The position numbers and the translations under genes were made by a program. A stretch of DNA of 64,000 nucleotides from Stercorarius parasiticus (taxonomy: Eukaryota; Chordata; Aves; Charadriiformes; Stercorariidae), in contig VWZL01002517.1 of the NCBI GenBank assembly GCA_013396915.1, positions 1,353,137 through 1,417,136 of the forward strand, in the 5' to 3' direction. Shown here in pieces: positions 1 through 13,237 of this stretch (position 1 is its first letter; each line of letters starts with the position of its first letter). The notes below the pieces were generated by a model that worked only from the letters and a program-made list of their open reading frames with translations, searched no databases and had not been told where the DNA came from.

Positions 1-2259
1 GGGTTTGACCCCCTCTTGGTGAAGAATTGTTTCCTAGTATCAAGTCTGAATTGAAGATCGACATTAATCTTCAATAAAAGTATATTACATTTTATCCTTT
101 TTCCTCCTCTCCCCACCTTTAACTATTTTCTTTCAAAATTTCTTCTAAGGCTTTGCTGCTGACACCAGACTCCCGAAACTCTGGAAAGAATGACACCAGC
201 CTCCCCCTCCTTTCAGGCAGAGGCACTGTAACTGCTCTTTATCATTTGTCCTGTGCCATTTTTTGACACTTCAAAGACTGGGAGATTTCAAATCCTTGAC
301 CCATACCTCATGATGTAATGCTCCGGTTTTCCTGGAGACCCGTGACACAGATCACTTATTCCCGTCCTTGATTACATTAAGTCACTCAAATATGCCTGCT
401 ATTTAGGAAGTGACAATTTCTATTTTAGGAACACATGATTTGTATAATCTTTCCAGATAATGAATGAACAGAATTACTTCATTTTTGCAACTACTTTTAT
501 TTGTAACCCCATGCCTATTGCTGCAGGCTGTCTGTGTGGAGCACAGCCTCCCAGTGCACAGGGAGGGACTTCGATCATCCAGGGATGGACTGTCAATGAA
601 ACCAAGCTCTTCCACATCACCACAGCTCTAGGCAGTATTTTCTCAATAAGAAGGAACTCAGATTTTCAGAATTCATGAAAACAGAACCTTTCGATCCCTT
701 TTTTCAGGTGATCTTGATTTAAACTAGTGTTGCTTTTCCTACGACATGGCTGCAGATTCATGCCGCTCCCTTGCCTCTTGGCCCAATTTGCTTCTGGCAT
801 TTGATTCTAGCTCCTACATTTTTGGACCAGCTTCCTGAAAAATGAGTCAACTCAGGGAGTCCAGTCCTAATAGCAGTATGGGGCCACTGGACTACTGATT
901 TATCATTCTTAGGGGACAGCACGCTATGATGCAAAAACATAGCATGATGCTGGAGTCATTTAAAACAAAGACAACAAAACCAAACCAACCCCAACAAAGA
1001 CGTACCCTAAATTCAGGAAGCATATATATTTTTCTTCTGATCAAAATTCCAAATACCACTTCTGAAAATTTTATTCTACTTATCTATGCAAAAAAAAATA
1101 TCTATTTTCAATTAAAAATCTGAGTTATAACCATCTATTTTCTCCTAGATAGCAGTACAAATTAGTAAACATTAGCAGGGTTATAACCATAATGGGTAGA
1201 AGATAGCGCACTGCCTATGAACCAGATGTAGACTATTTGCTACAGCTTTCTACTACTAGATGACATTTCAAAATTTGTTTAAAGTGAAATTATCTTAATT
1301 TTAATTAAAGCTACAGGAAATATCAACCTCAGAAAATTGTAAGCCCTAATTCAGCAGCACTATTTGTACAGATGGTTTCTCTATGACTCTGGAGGAAAGG
1401 GGGTTCAGCTCCCAGGGGTTAACCGTCACTGGACGGGCTGTCGGTGGATAAGGCACACATAGATATTTATTTTGCCATCAGTGCAGTGGTGAGTGTCCCA
1501 GTACTAATTTGTTGTCCTACCAAAGCACAGCCCGCCCCCCTCCCCAAATAGCCCTAGCAGTGTTAGGTCTCAAAAATGATGAGGCAGCAGTTATTCTAAA
1601 TTTTCCTTCTCTTCACATATTTACAGCTCCTGCAGGAAGAAGTCAGTGGGCTCTCCTTACAAACAGGCCCATTTTAAAACAGTTTAAACATCCTCATACT
1701 GTTTCTGAGAAGCGTCAACTCCTGCAGAGGTAGCAGAAACATTCCTAAAGGGAACGGCAACTTGATTATTTTCTATACTGAGATGAGAGAAAATTCCCAA
1801 AAGCTATTAAATCTCAGGGAACCCAGTTCTCATCTTAGAGGTGAGTTAGGCACAGAAACCGCTTCTGGAGCCCAAAATTTATTTCTGCTAATAGCAATTG
1901 CTAATATTTGCAGGATATAATGATAGATATTAAGAAATTAACACACCATTGACACAAGTATTTATAGTGAGATGAACAATTCCTCCCACATTGAAGTATT
2001 CCAGCAGTAGCCACCAGCTCAGAGCGACAATCATCTGCGACCTTGATCTGAACCGCAGAAGCCTGATGTAGACGAAGCCTGATATTGTATTATCAACATT
2101 CACCTCATGAACCACCATCGATCTTCTATTCTACAAAGATGTGCGACCACAGTGTGTGGCCACAACACAATAATGCCTTTTAAGTAAAAATTTAATGCCC
2201 TGTACACAGAGCAGCCATAACACACAGGCTTTCTAGTAAAAAAATGGTGCATTTCTTAC
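1..2259 (-). other. LRRC7: LRRC7 intron following coding exon 6 (partial)
   Basis: AT-rich sequence with only short chance open frames. I looked for the next LRR exon on the minus strand and did not find a matching segment with splice sites. No repeat that I can name is present. Confidence 0.85.
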
Positions 2260-2323
2260 CAGTTCAGCGAATTCATTATTGCCCAGATCAAGTCTCTCCA
2301 GTTGCGTCAGTTTGTGCATTGAC
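2260..2323 (-). CDS. LRRC7: LRRC7 coding exon 6, residues 178-199 (LRR)
   Basis: The 64-nt exon completes Lys178 and encodes SMHKLTQLERLDLGNNEF then AEL, another LRR unit. SMHKL and GNN fit LRRC7 rather than Erbin. The acceptor is TGTCACAG and the donor GTAAGA; it ends on a complete codon. The next exon, expected to start with Pro-Glu-Val, was not found between 1 and 2259, so it lies outside the window together with the remaining LRRs, the linker and the PDZ domain. Confidence 0.96.
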
Positions 2324-3356
2324 CTGTGACAGAGTAGGAGATACCTAAGATGAGATTTTTACTTGCAAAATGTCGGTCAAATTTTGTTTAGATAAAAATG
2401 AAGCTCAAATGGTATTGTTATTGCAAAAAGAATTACATCAGACTGAGGCTGGTGCAAATGAGAATAATACACTCCACCTTCATAACATGAGCTGAAGTTC
2501 TTGAACTGAAAAGCTAGCAACAATTACGTTAGTATGAAACATAAAATCTCGGTATAATTTTGCATAGCTGATCAAGGAAAATGATCCATGTTATATTTAT
2601 GAGCAATTGAAAGTAACATAAATTGTGACAGTTTTGATACAGATTTATAAATTTGTTATCAGCTTCTTTACAAACCACTAGAAAGTGTTTTGCCTCTTCA
2701 TAGCAAAAGTACAAAGTATGGCTGTTACCTCCCTAAAACTGTACCTAACTCCAGTGTGAGAGTTGCTGTCTGCCAGTAGTTTACGGAAACTCTAGCATTA
2801 TAAGCAGATATGCAACAGAAAACAGAGTTTTAATGAAACGCCCAGTCTGCGATTCAAGCCTTTGATCTACTGGGAAGCACATCTAGGCAAGACCTCCTCT
2901 CTCTGTGCCGTTCATGGCACCGGAGCACAGCAGGGGACGGTGTGACCCACGGCACCGCGTGTGGACGGGAGCAGTGGGTCCTACTGGGCTGGTGGGTGCC
3001 CCCCGAGAGCCCTCTTGGGGCAGCAGCTCCTCTGCAGGCAGGGAAGGCTTCACACAGGCTCTGCTGCAAAAAACCGAGGGCAAATGACAGCAAAACCAAC
3101 CAAAGCAGCTTATCCCTTTTCACAGAGTTATAAAAGAGAGAGTCAAAGAAGAACATATCGTAAGAAAGTGAACCAGAAGTTAGTATCACCCATGCTCTAG
3201 GCAGTAAAGGGCTTTAAATGAGGAATAATCTGGATTTACGTCTGTGACTGATCAATATATAACAGCAAGAAAGGTCCTTGTACTGCTTGGGCTCAGGTGA
3301 CTGAGAAAAGAGGAAAAGTGAGAAACTGCTAAAATTGTGTTATTAAATTCTTCATT

Positions 3357-3383
3357 TACTGAAGTCAATGGGATAAATCTCCC
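3357..3383. repeat. Candidate ancient interspersed repeat remnant (core only)
   Basis: Tactgaagtcaatgggataa matches the same core motif; the flanks are too diverged to extend it. Confidence 0.25.
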
Positions 3384-6300
3384 AGGTTTATCTCTGAATT
3401 TGTGCTGTGAGAAAAACTGGGTATCTCACAGACAGCTTAAACCAACAAAGGCTCAGATCACAGCATATGGGGATGACTGTTGAAAGCACTTAAAATCTAT
3501 CAATTTTGAATATAGGCAAACTTTTCAAAAAAACAGAGAGCTTTAAAACTTATACTTAGAAGATATGACAGCAGAAGAACGGACTCAAAGAAGTAACGCC
3601 AAAGCAGCAAAATGAGAGGAAAATTGCTGAGCAGCTTGTGGACAGGAGCCGAAGGACTGAGCATGCTAGAAAGGTTATGTTAGAATTTCATATTTATATG
3701 AAATTAAGATCAGGAAGTTGTATTCAAAATTACGATGACTTTGGAGAATAAGAACGATCTCCTCATTTGAATGTATCAATCTTGATTTTCTATAATGGTT
3801 GACATTTTAAAGTTAGTAAATGATTTCAAATACTGCACTCGATACTCTTATTTTATATTTTAAAAGGTTATTAAATTTAAACCAAATGGCTTTATAAATA
3901 TTCCATAAAGATTTTATTAGTTTTGAAAAAATTGAATTATTATGATTTTAGGCTCCCAGGCCTTTCCATGAAAACTCTGCACTAAGCAAGGCCTTTTAGA
4001 CAGTAAGTCTTCCAGGGAGCTCAGCGCCACTGCTGTGCGAGTAAAAGGAGAGGATAAAAATAATTCAGTAATTTAGCATTAACTACAACAGTTGCTTCAG
4101 AGGCCTTCTAAGGTAATCAGAGTTGATCCTAATCCAAAAATTAGCACAGTCTTAATTGATCTGATCTAAAATATCAACCCTTCTGTCTCTGCAATTTGTA
4201 TCAGAAGTAAAACTGATTATCAAAGCCGCTATGGCTAAAAACCACAGACCTGTTTTAACACTTAGATTATGGAAAAAAGAGGTTGTGATGAGGCTAGATA
4301 GAGAACACTGCTGCATATTTATTACAAGCAAACTTTACTTCTAGTTTTCTAAAATAGGAAAAAAAAAAATCACAGAGATAGAAATGCTGTTCTTCAGTAG
4401 TAGAGCGAAGCATTTTTTGCTAGACATGTTAGTAAAATCAAAGAACATTTAGAAAAACAAATATTCCACTCTCAAGTTTAAGAAGTTATATTCTGTATTA
4501 GATTTCTTTAATCAAACAGACACTTTGACTGACTGACTGTATTTCTCCACTCTCAGCATAGCTTCAAGGAATGAATCTTAGGGTCACGGATTAAGATCAG
4601 GCATCAGACGTGCTCCTGTACGTTACAGAAATTAATATTCTGTACAGAGAAGTTAAAATACATCTAGCCCTCTTAGGCAAATACTTCACCACTGAACCAA
4701 ACGAATAATTCCGTCTGATAGGAAAGACAGCAGGTTCTATTTAGGCTGTTATCTCTCATCTAACATAATTTGCAGCATTTTCAACCACAGAACATTTCGG
4801 CTGGATAATGCAGTAAAAACCAGTGCATTTACACAACAGTTTTGAGAAGCGCAACGCCACATCCTGAAGTCCTTTGAAACTGATGGTACCAGTACTGTGA
4901 CCCTACTGGTAATACCACTGCAGACATATTCCTATATTGTTGATTACTCCAGTGCCTTCTGGGTTATTGTATGTCTGTTTTAACCTTCATGGCTTTCTAA
5001 AATGTTCTTCTAAGTATTCATCTTTCTACTTGTTCATTACTGTCCTTTTTTTGCCCTGTTTTGCACAATCTCAGTTTCTTAACAAGTCTTTGAAACCCAG
5101 CAAATATGTTATTTCTGCCGATCGCTTGGTGTTTTAAAAATATCTAGAAACAGCCACAGTTTACTTTCAGAATCGTTTCATCTTTCTATGCCGACAGTCA
5201 CCCCAGCACAGATTAATTCATGATAACTTTGCTTTTTAATGCTTTCTGTTATTCACCTATTTCATACTCACCCATTCACTGTCGTATATAGTTTCTCTAT
5301 ATATTTCTTTTTCTTGTCCCGCAACTATTCTACATCTCTTTTCCAATATTTTTTCCAACCTATTTGATCAATGTTCACACACATCTTTGAGACAATACTC
5401 TTTGTTTGCTAAAATGAATGGTAGCTGCCCACACAGCTCCAAAGGGGTTAGCACCTCCATTAAAATTAACTGAAAAAGTAACAACAAATTTTTGACTACA
5501 AAGTACAAAACAAGACGTTGTACTTTAAGCCCAGAGCATGGAGGAATTAAATCTGACACTGTTCCAAACCAGTACTTATCAATATATTTGTATTTATACA
5601 GTATTTGTATTTATCAATATAGCTATGAGCAGCCCAGATTGAGCACACACGTTCCTAGGACAGAAACTGAGTTTCTATAGACTCTGCACAGACCCCCATT
5701 TTAGTAACAGAAATCTCGATTAGTGCTCCCCAGTTCCCAACCTGCTTCTTACTGCATTTTGTTCTTACAGTATTCTTGCTATAAAACCAGAAGGAATAAA
5801 GATAATATTTAATCATTTAACAGTTAGTGCCTAGCACGCAGGAGTATCTGGGGGCTGGGAGCCATTCAAGCAATACACATTCCACCGGCAGAACAGATGG
5901 GGACACCGAAGACAGATAATGAAGTCACCTGGACAAAGCGAATGTTTCACACTCTCCCCAAAATTATTCCGTTTTATATTATGATCTCCATTAAGATAAT
6001 AGAGAAAAATGTTTTTAACACCTCTGGTGCTCTAACTGCACTGAACTTTTCTTTAGAAATGTCTTGCAAAAGCCGACTGACATCTTACACATCCAGACAA
6101 AAGCAAAGCTTAATAAACAAAGCTGCAGCACACTCAAGCCAGCTCACTTACGCTCCCTGTCCCTTTAAATAAGACACACCCCCCTAAAAAAGTTTAGGTT
6201 TGGTCCAATTACACCTCCTAAAACTTCCACCATTGTGTCTTAATTGATCTATTAATCTAGTTCAGACTTCTGACATTTAAATATGAGTTGCGAATAGCAT

Positions 6301-9300
6301 ATACAGATTTTTAAATTAATTGAACTCAATGGAGTAATTAATTACCTTTGGAATCACAAACTTGATGCCTATGGACACTTTCGTTACCATACAGGATCTC
6401 ATTGACTTTATGAGAATTCTTTACGCCAATGTGTGCACAGCCCGCCAGGAAGTGTTTGCCAGGCTGGACTCAGAGCTTCGAGAAGTGATTACACACTTAT
6501 CCACAATTTCCCAGTGCCTGGTTTGGAAATCGAAGTGGTTTTGCTTAAAACAAATGAGTTGGGCCCCTCTGAAGACGAGCACTGGTTAGCCAGCCAGGCA
6601 GCACACACAGCTCCAGTCCTGAGCAAGTCCTGCAAAGCATCTGACCGTTACCAAAGTCCCTTTACCAGACCCCGACGGTTTCCCTCCCCGGCCCCACACA
6701 GAGGATTTACACCGCGGGAAACACATTCCAGCATCTCAGCACTGCAGGTTCATAGCTCTTTACAGCTCCAGATGTTACAAGTTTTTCCGTTATAATATTA
6801 ACTGTATGCGCAGCAGCATTAGGTAGTGCAATGCTTTCACAGTTAAAGACCCAGGAAGTGTGACATATCTTTTTCATAGTTTGTACTTTTCTCTCACAGG
6901 CAGTGTCACTTCTGGCTTTATCGTTCTGCATCGAAATCGACAAAAGTTTCTAGTGCTTATGGTTCCCCATGACACTAAAGCGCACAAGACAGAAAACACC
7001 CACTAACTGGAATCAGAACCCAAACAGCAGCATTTCTCCATTATTGAAACGCATAATTACTGTTTATACATACACAGAATTATATATTTTGAAATGCAAA
7101 ACTCTTCAAAGATGAACTGAATGGTAATCTAAGTTACAATCAACTACGTAAAAAGTTACGCGTTTCATACTGCATTCTACCTTCGAACAAAACCTTTACT
7201 TTAAAAGGTTAAGTTTGTACTACTGTAAATTTATCACACAAGGCAACTTTTAAACATCACTTTGTGTAATCTCTACAGTCAGATACATAGTTTCAGGAAC
7301 GCTAACATTTATACGGGGGCAGATTAATTTCAGTGAGCTGGTACTATATCAAAAGATAAAACACACTGCCAAAGGCACCCAATGGAATTTTAGATGAGAT
7401 TTTTCATTAGCTTGTGATATTTTTAGCTCTTTCATGTAATTACTTATATTTTTCTTATGAAAAGATTCATTATATTTTTTATGCAGGGTCATTTTATAAA
7501 GGTGGAACAGGAAAGGTGCAATTATGAGTAATGCTTAGTTAAATATTCATTGCTTAAATGATGTAATGTAATATAATTAATGTGCTAATAAAACTTGCAG
7601 CCAAAAACGTCACATAAGTCTTTATCCATATTGCATTTGGATCTAGTCTTCCATTCGTAAGGAACTGCAGGAGTTACATGGAGAAGATCTGATTCTCGGC
7701 TGTTGAAGTGGACCTCATGGTAGGTTCAGAATAAGGTGAATCTTTTCTTAATTATTTTTAAATACAATAATGGAACATTGCACTGAAAAAACTACAAATA
7801 CATGAACATCAGCATGGAGAGCAGCTTAGAAAGATTACTAAATACTTGGGGAAAAATTAACATTGCTCACAATAGTTTTAAAACATTCACATTTCACAAA
7901 TTATAACTCACATTATACAATTCAGCTGTATTAATTATAATTCATGGTAATCGCCTAATATAACTTTCTCATGTTCTTGCATGTTTGTTTTTGCTGCCTT
8001 GCGTAGAAGATACTTATCTACACATTGTAAACGCTTCAAATAACCAAGAAAATGCCTTGCGTTTGCAGCTTCTGACAAAACAAATGAGTTAACAGCCATA
8101 AATGATTTTAATGAAATCACGTTATTCTTATCAAAATCCCGGTCAGCTTTCTGACAGACAGGAGATGGTGTTCATCTAAACCTTCAATCGTGACCTTCTA
8201 ATCGCCCCCGAATTATCCCCACAGCTGAAGAACTGTATTCATAAATAACGAAAGTATCTCTAACAGGTAACAATTCCCGAGTGAAAAGCACTTGTGTCAG
8301 AGACACAACGAGATTTACACGATAAATACAACGAAAGAGGCAATATAATACTGCTCCCGAATTAACGCATGCCTTTTGTTGGCCATACGAGAAAGTTAGA
8401 GATGTTACGTACTCTATTTCCTGGCGCAACAACATACAGAATTCTATTTTCATTTGAGTTTATGATAAACGGATAGCAGTACTTTCTGAAGAAATAAAAA
8501 GCAAATAAAGGTAAACGTGTTGCATTAGTGGATTATCTGCTGTATTCATTTCAAATAATATTTTCTCACACTTTTGTTGTGCACAGTAACCTTTATTTCA
8601 AAGTTGTTAAAATGTCACATTCAGGAGTCTCTTCCAGTTTTAGTATTTTAAACCTTGCATTGTAACTTTAATGAATCAGTTTAGAAGTTACATTGTAAAA
8701 TTAATACTTAGTGTTAATAGTTTACCTGTTGCAGAGTAGTTAAATCTCAACCAGGGCTAAAGCATTCCATGATACAATCACACAGAGCCATTTACTTACA
8801 CATCACTTAATGGATTACAAAATAAAAATCAGTCTTAGCTTTCTGTGAATCTCAAGACAATTTACACAATTTCTAGAAAATAAAACTTGTGTAAAGTGAA
8901 GGACCAAAAGTAGAAATTAATCTGTCATGAAGCATTGGCTGTATATATAATCCAGGCTCCAAAATAACAGAGCATGTTTAAAAATTGATTTTGAGGGTAC
9001 AAAACACTGTTACACATGGGCTGAAATATACAACAGAGAAAATATCTAAACCAATGCACATAATATATATACACTAATGTTTATTTCATCTTTAACTATC
9101 AAAAATAATATCTGTTTCAACTTTTAATTATATTGAAGGATGTAAGGATTTTACAATCTCTAGTACCAATCCACAGATCAGAGCCCACGGGATGAAGCCT
9201 CTGAAGACCCACTAAATCCAGCAGCTCCCAGTCAGCCACGGAAGTGTGCTGCTTTCTTACTCTCGCACACTCTCGTGACTAACGCAAAGAGAAGCGAGGA

Positions 9301-12300
9301 GCGGAGAATCCACAAGGCACGCTTGCCCTGGCTGCACGGCTGTCAGGAATCCTGCTGTGCAAACACAGGGCTGTACACAACGTTACTGGGTTCAGCATAC
9401 AGGAAAACCGGCCAACGTATCCACCTGGACTGAAAGCTCTGGACTACGAGGCAGCTTCCATCAGCCTTTGTGTACCACAGTTGTTTGGTTTCATAATATA
9501 GTTTGGGAGAACTACCTCAACACAGCCTACTCGCGCTGATGCTCCTGATGCTGCCATTTCTGGTGCCCGAAACTCTGCTGACTCCACATCCTCTGCGGTT
9601 TGGGCCGCTGAATGCTCTCGGGTGATGGGCAAGGGCACTCTCCATCTTCAGATGCTAAGATGAGAAAAACCAATTTCAATGCCCAGAAGATGGAACTGCT
9701 GGTGCAGAAGGTGTCTAAACACAACCAACGCATCTACGGCACTGAAGACCTGTGACACTTTACCTAATTCTGTATCACTGGCCTGAAATAAAAAGCACCA
9801 CAAAGACAACAGCCTCACATACAGAAACTGGAGATCAAGTTCTTTCGTGATTCAGCCGCAATAAAAACACACGGATGTCCGATTTCAGAAAAAAATGTTT
9901 GCGTACAAAATGTAAGGATTTTAAAAACACCCTACTGACTTAAAATATTGCCATCCCCATAGGATCCTAAATTCCCATTAGGTTTGTTTATGGTGGAAAT
10001 GGATGAGATCTTAAAATTAATCCCTTAGTTCAGGACCCAGTTACGAATCACTCTACAAGTGGAAAGGTCTGCTCAACCGGTTGTAGAGACAGGTGAAATC
10101 ATCACAGTTTCGACCTTCGTTCACACACAGTTTCTCTCCCAGCACAGCCTTCAAATCACTGGGGAAGGGCATTCTGAATTTTCAGTTCAGCTCCAGTTCT
10201 GCTTAACTCATTATATAAATAAACAGAATGCAGAGAAAATCTCGTTAGCCAGCTCCTGGCAATATCAAAACTTTACAAATAAATTTTTTACCCTTTTTTT
10301 TTTTGAACACCTTTTTTTTTCCCCCCCTTTTTATTTTGCATCTGCTTTCTGGATTCCTCTGCCCTCTTCCTGATGACTGGCTCTGCATGGTTAAAAACAA
10401 GGTTAATGCATGTTTCTGCTTTCTAGACTAAATGACATGAAAGTCCGCCTTACCTGGTACACAAATTTTCTTACGATATGCCCCACGCCACATAATTAGC
10501 TATTCTTTGTAGATGCCGGTTTGTGGGTTCCTGCTCACCATGCTTTGGGAACAGGCTGCATTCTTGGAGCCAAATAATCCCTGACGTATACTGTACATCC
10601 ACAGCATGACCCTGGAATGTCCCATGGGGCTTACGAATCACTACTTGAAGGATCCTCTCATACAGAAAACTGAAAATTACCACTTAACATTTGGAATTTT
10701 CCATTTCATGCTGTTTATCTCAGAAAAATCTGGAGGAATGCTATCCAGAAGACACAAGAAAATATGTGTCCCCTTGCAGGATTAAATGGCCTTAACTGAA
10801 CTACTGTCCCTTTTCCCCGAAAGTAATGCATTTCTTAACTTTGTATCTATTGTAAATGTTGATTTCAGTGGACAACTTGAACATATGAAATTCACGTTTG
10901 CAAAATTTCAAAGTATATCTAGTTAAAAACATTCAAAATACAAGTAACAGCAAGCATACAGCTATTCTGTCGGGGAATTTCAGAGTTAATATTCCCTGAG
11001 GGCAGTACGAGCTTCGGCACACGAGAGCCCCAGGGTAAATACACCCCCAACAGCCACCAAACAGGAGCCACATTCACATCTAGTAAACTACACGTGGCTC
11101 TGTGAGATCAATGATTTTGCTACAAGATATCTGCATTTGGACAAAAAAATACAATATATCAGTAACACAGGTGAACAGAATGACAACAAAAATTGCTCCA
11201 TGTTCTGGGATAAATCCCCTAATGATGAGCCTCAGGCCTATTGCAGTTACCTAAACTCAAACCCACTGCAGCTGAGCAAGACCCCCTGTACCCGTCACTG
11301 CCACAAAGGGCACCGCACTCTTTTGCTCAAAAGATTTGACATTTGGTAAATAATGTATTTGACAACTTACATTTTGTTTATAGCTTAATAATACAGTGGG
11401 AAGTAAACAACTGCTTTGTAGACACTGCAGTACTGATCAACTTGAACGTATTATTAAATTAATATAAAATTAGTAGTACTTGGGATCTGGGTCTGAAGGT
11501 TGAGGAGGAGCAGGCTCGGAGTTTCCCACTTCTCAAAGTTGACTAAAAATAAGCTATGTTTCACCAGGATATACAACACCTTATTCAAATCTCTAAAGAA
11601 TTCAGCATGTGCTTTATACTCTTATGTGCTAGTTTTGCCTGGAATGAATGAACATAAATTAAAGACAGCCCTAGTTTTAGCCTGCCAGATTGAAAATGCA
11701 GTTTTGGCCCCGTTTTCCCATTTATTTTGCCAGAGAGCAGGAAAACCTAACTTAAGATGCTGAATAATTAACAGGGATGAACCCAGTTCAAACAGTGTTA
11801 ATGAATATCTGATCACTAAAAGTTAACTGAATCAGCTAACCCAAAAAACAAGAATAAAAGGATTTTACTCTCAACACAGGTTTCTTGTTTAGTAGTCCTT
11901 TTGATTCCTATTTCTACTGAAATATGGCCTAAAGACAGCGTGAACATATATCAAACCCAAGATTATTTCTAAAGGGAAAGCCAGAGAAATAAAATGGGGA
12001 TGTAGTAGAAAAAGACAAGGATGAATGTGAGATGGAAAATGTCATGATTCAATAACTATCTACATATTAATTGAGGCAGAAGGATGGAAGCAGTGAGAGA
12101 TGGCAAGGAGCACCTCAGAAAAGGAAAAAGCAGAAGGATAACCCCTGTTGTCGCACGTGAAATATCTGTATATAGTGATAGTTATGCCTCCTCGGAAGAA
12201 TGGCGCAAGTGAATAATTCTTCTCAGGAGAATTTCATAAGTGAAATCCAGTAGTTTTAACCGAATGAGTACAGTTTACAAGATCTGGAAGACCTCTTTTG

Positions 12301-12611
12301 ACAGGCTCTCCAAGATAGCTGCTTTCCCACACTATGAATAAGGCGTTTGGCTGCAGTGGCTGCGCCAACTGGGCTACAGAGAACAGCACAGGCAAACTAC
12401 CCCCATCCCATACATGCTGCACACTGGGGAATGGGTGCCAAAGAGGAGGCCAGGATAAGACTTCTATCTAAGAGACTCATCTTCAAAAAGGAAAAAACCG
12501 AAGCATCTGCAGGGCCACAATACAATGTTCTTCAGTTACTACAGAACTGATCAAGGTAGGCAGAGAGATGATACTCTGTTATGAATTATGGCAAATATGG
12601 GCAAGATTCAA

Positions 12612-12930
12612 AGGGGGCCTACAGGAAAGCTGAGGCAGGACTCTGGAGCAGGGAGGGGAGCCATAGGACCAGGGGGAAGGGTTTTACGCTGCAAGAGGGG
12701 AGATTGAGATGAGATGTGAGGCAGAAATTGTTTGCTGTGAGGGTGGTGAGCCCCTGGCCCAGGTTGCCCAGAGAAGCTGTGGCTGCCCCATCCCTGGAGG
12801 GGTTCAAGGCCAGGTTGGACGGGGCTTGGAGCAACCTGGGCTGGTGGGAGGTGTCCCTGCCCAGGGCAGGGGGTGGCACTGGGTGAGGTCTAAGGTCCCT
12901 TCCAACCCAAACCATTCTGTGATTCTGTGA
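12612..12930 (+). mobile_element. CR1 LINE 3' fragment
   Basis: The plus strand matches the end of CR1 ORF2 and its 3' end: a 'gttgcccagagaagctgtgg' type segment, 'ggtcccttccaaccc', and a terminus of two ATTCTGTG-type units at 12912-12930. It is 5'-truncated and about 320 nt long. It lies antisense to LRRC7, inside the 23-kb intron. The 5' limit is approximate. Confidence 0.93.
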
Positions 12931-13054
12931 ATTAATTGTATTCACACAGAGATGAGTGGAACAGGTATTTTGTTGCCTGGGTTCACTGAGATGAATGTAC
13001 TTTGTGTGCCCTACATTTTCTGCTCTATCATCCCTGGCATCGGATTGTGAATAA

Positions 13055-13237
13055 AGCATTGGAACAGGCTGCCCAGGGAAGTGGTGGAGTCACCATCCCT
13101 GCAGGTATTTAAAAGACAGGTAGATGTGTTGCTTAGAGATATGGTTTAGTGATGGTTTCTGTCAGAGTTAGGTTGACGGTTGGACTACATGATCTGAAAG
13201 GTCCCTTCCAACCTAGACAATTCTACGATTCTATGAT
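13055..13237 (+). mobile_element. CR1 LINE 3' fragment, second copy, different subfamily
   Basis: A short CR1 end beginning 'ggaacaggctgcccagggaa', with a central part ('tagatgtgttgcttagaga', 'ggtttagtgatgg') unlike the preceding copy, and ending 'ttctacgattctatga'. This fits the CR1 group whose 3' part reads 'ggacatggtttagtgg'. It lies about 125 nt after the first copy in the same orientation, so the two are separate insertions rather than one broken element. Confidence 0.92.

Noticed and set aside
1930..2118. Minus-strand open frame considered as the next LRRC7 exon
   Set aside because: Its translation has no LRR pattern and lacks the expected Pro-Glu-Val-Leu start.
12619..13059. 146-codon minus-strand open frame
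   Set aside because: It is the antisense of a CR1 3' fragment.
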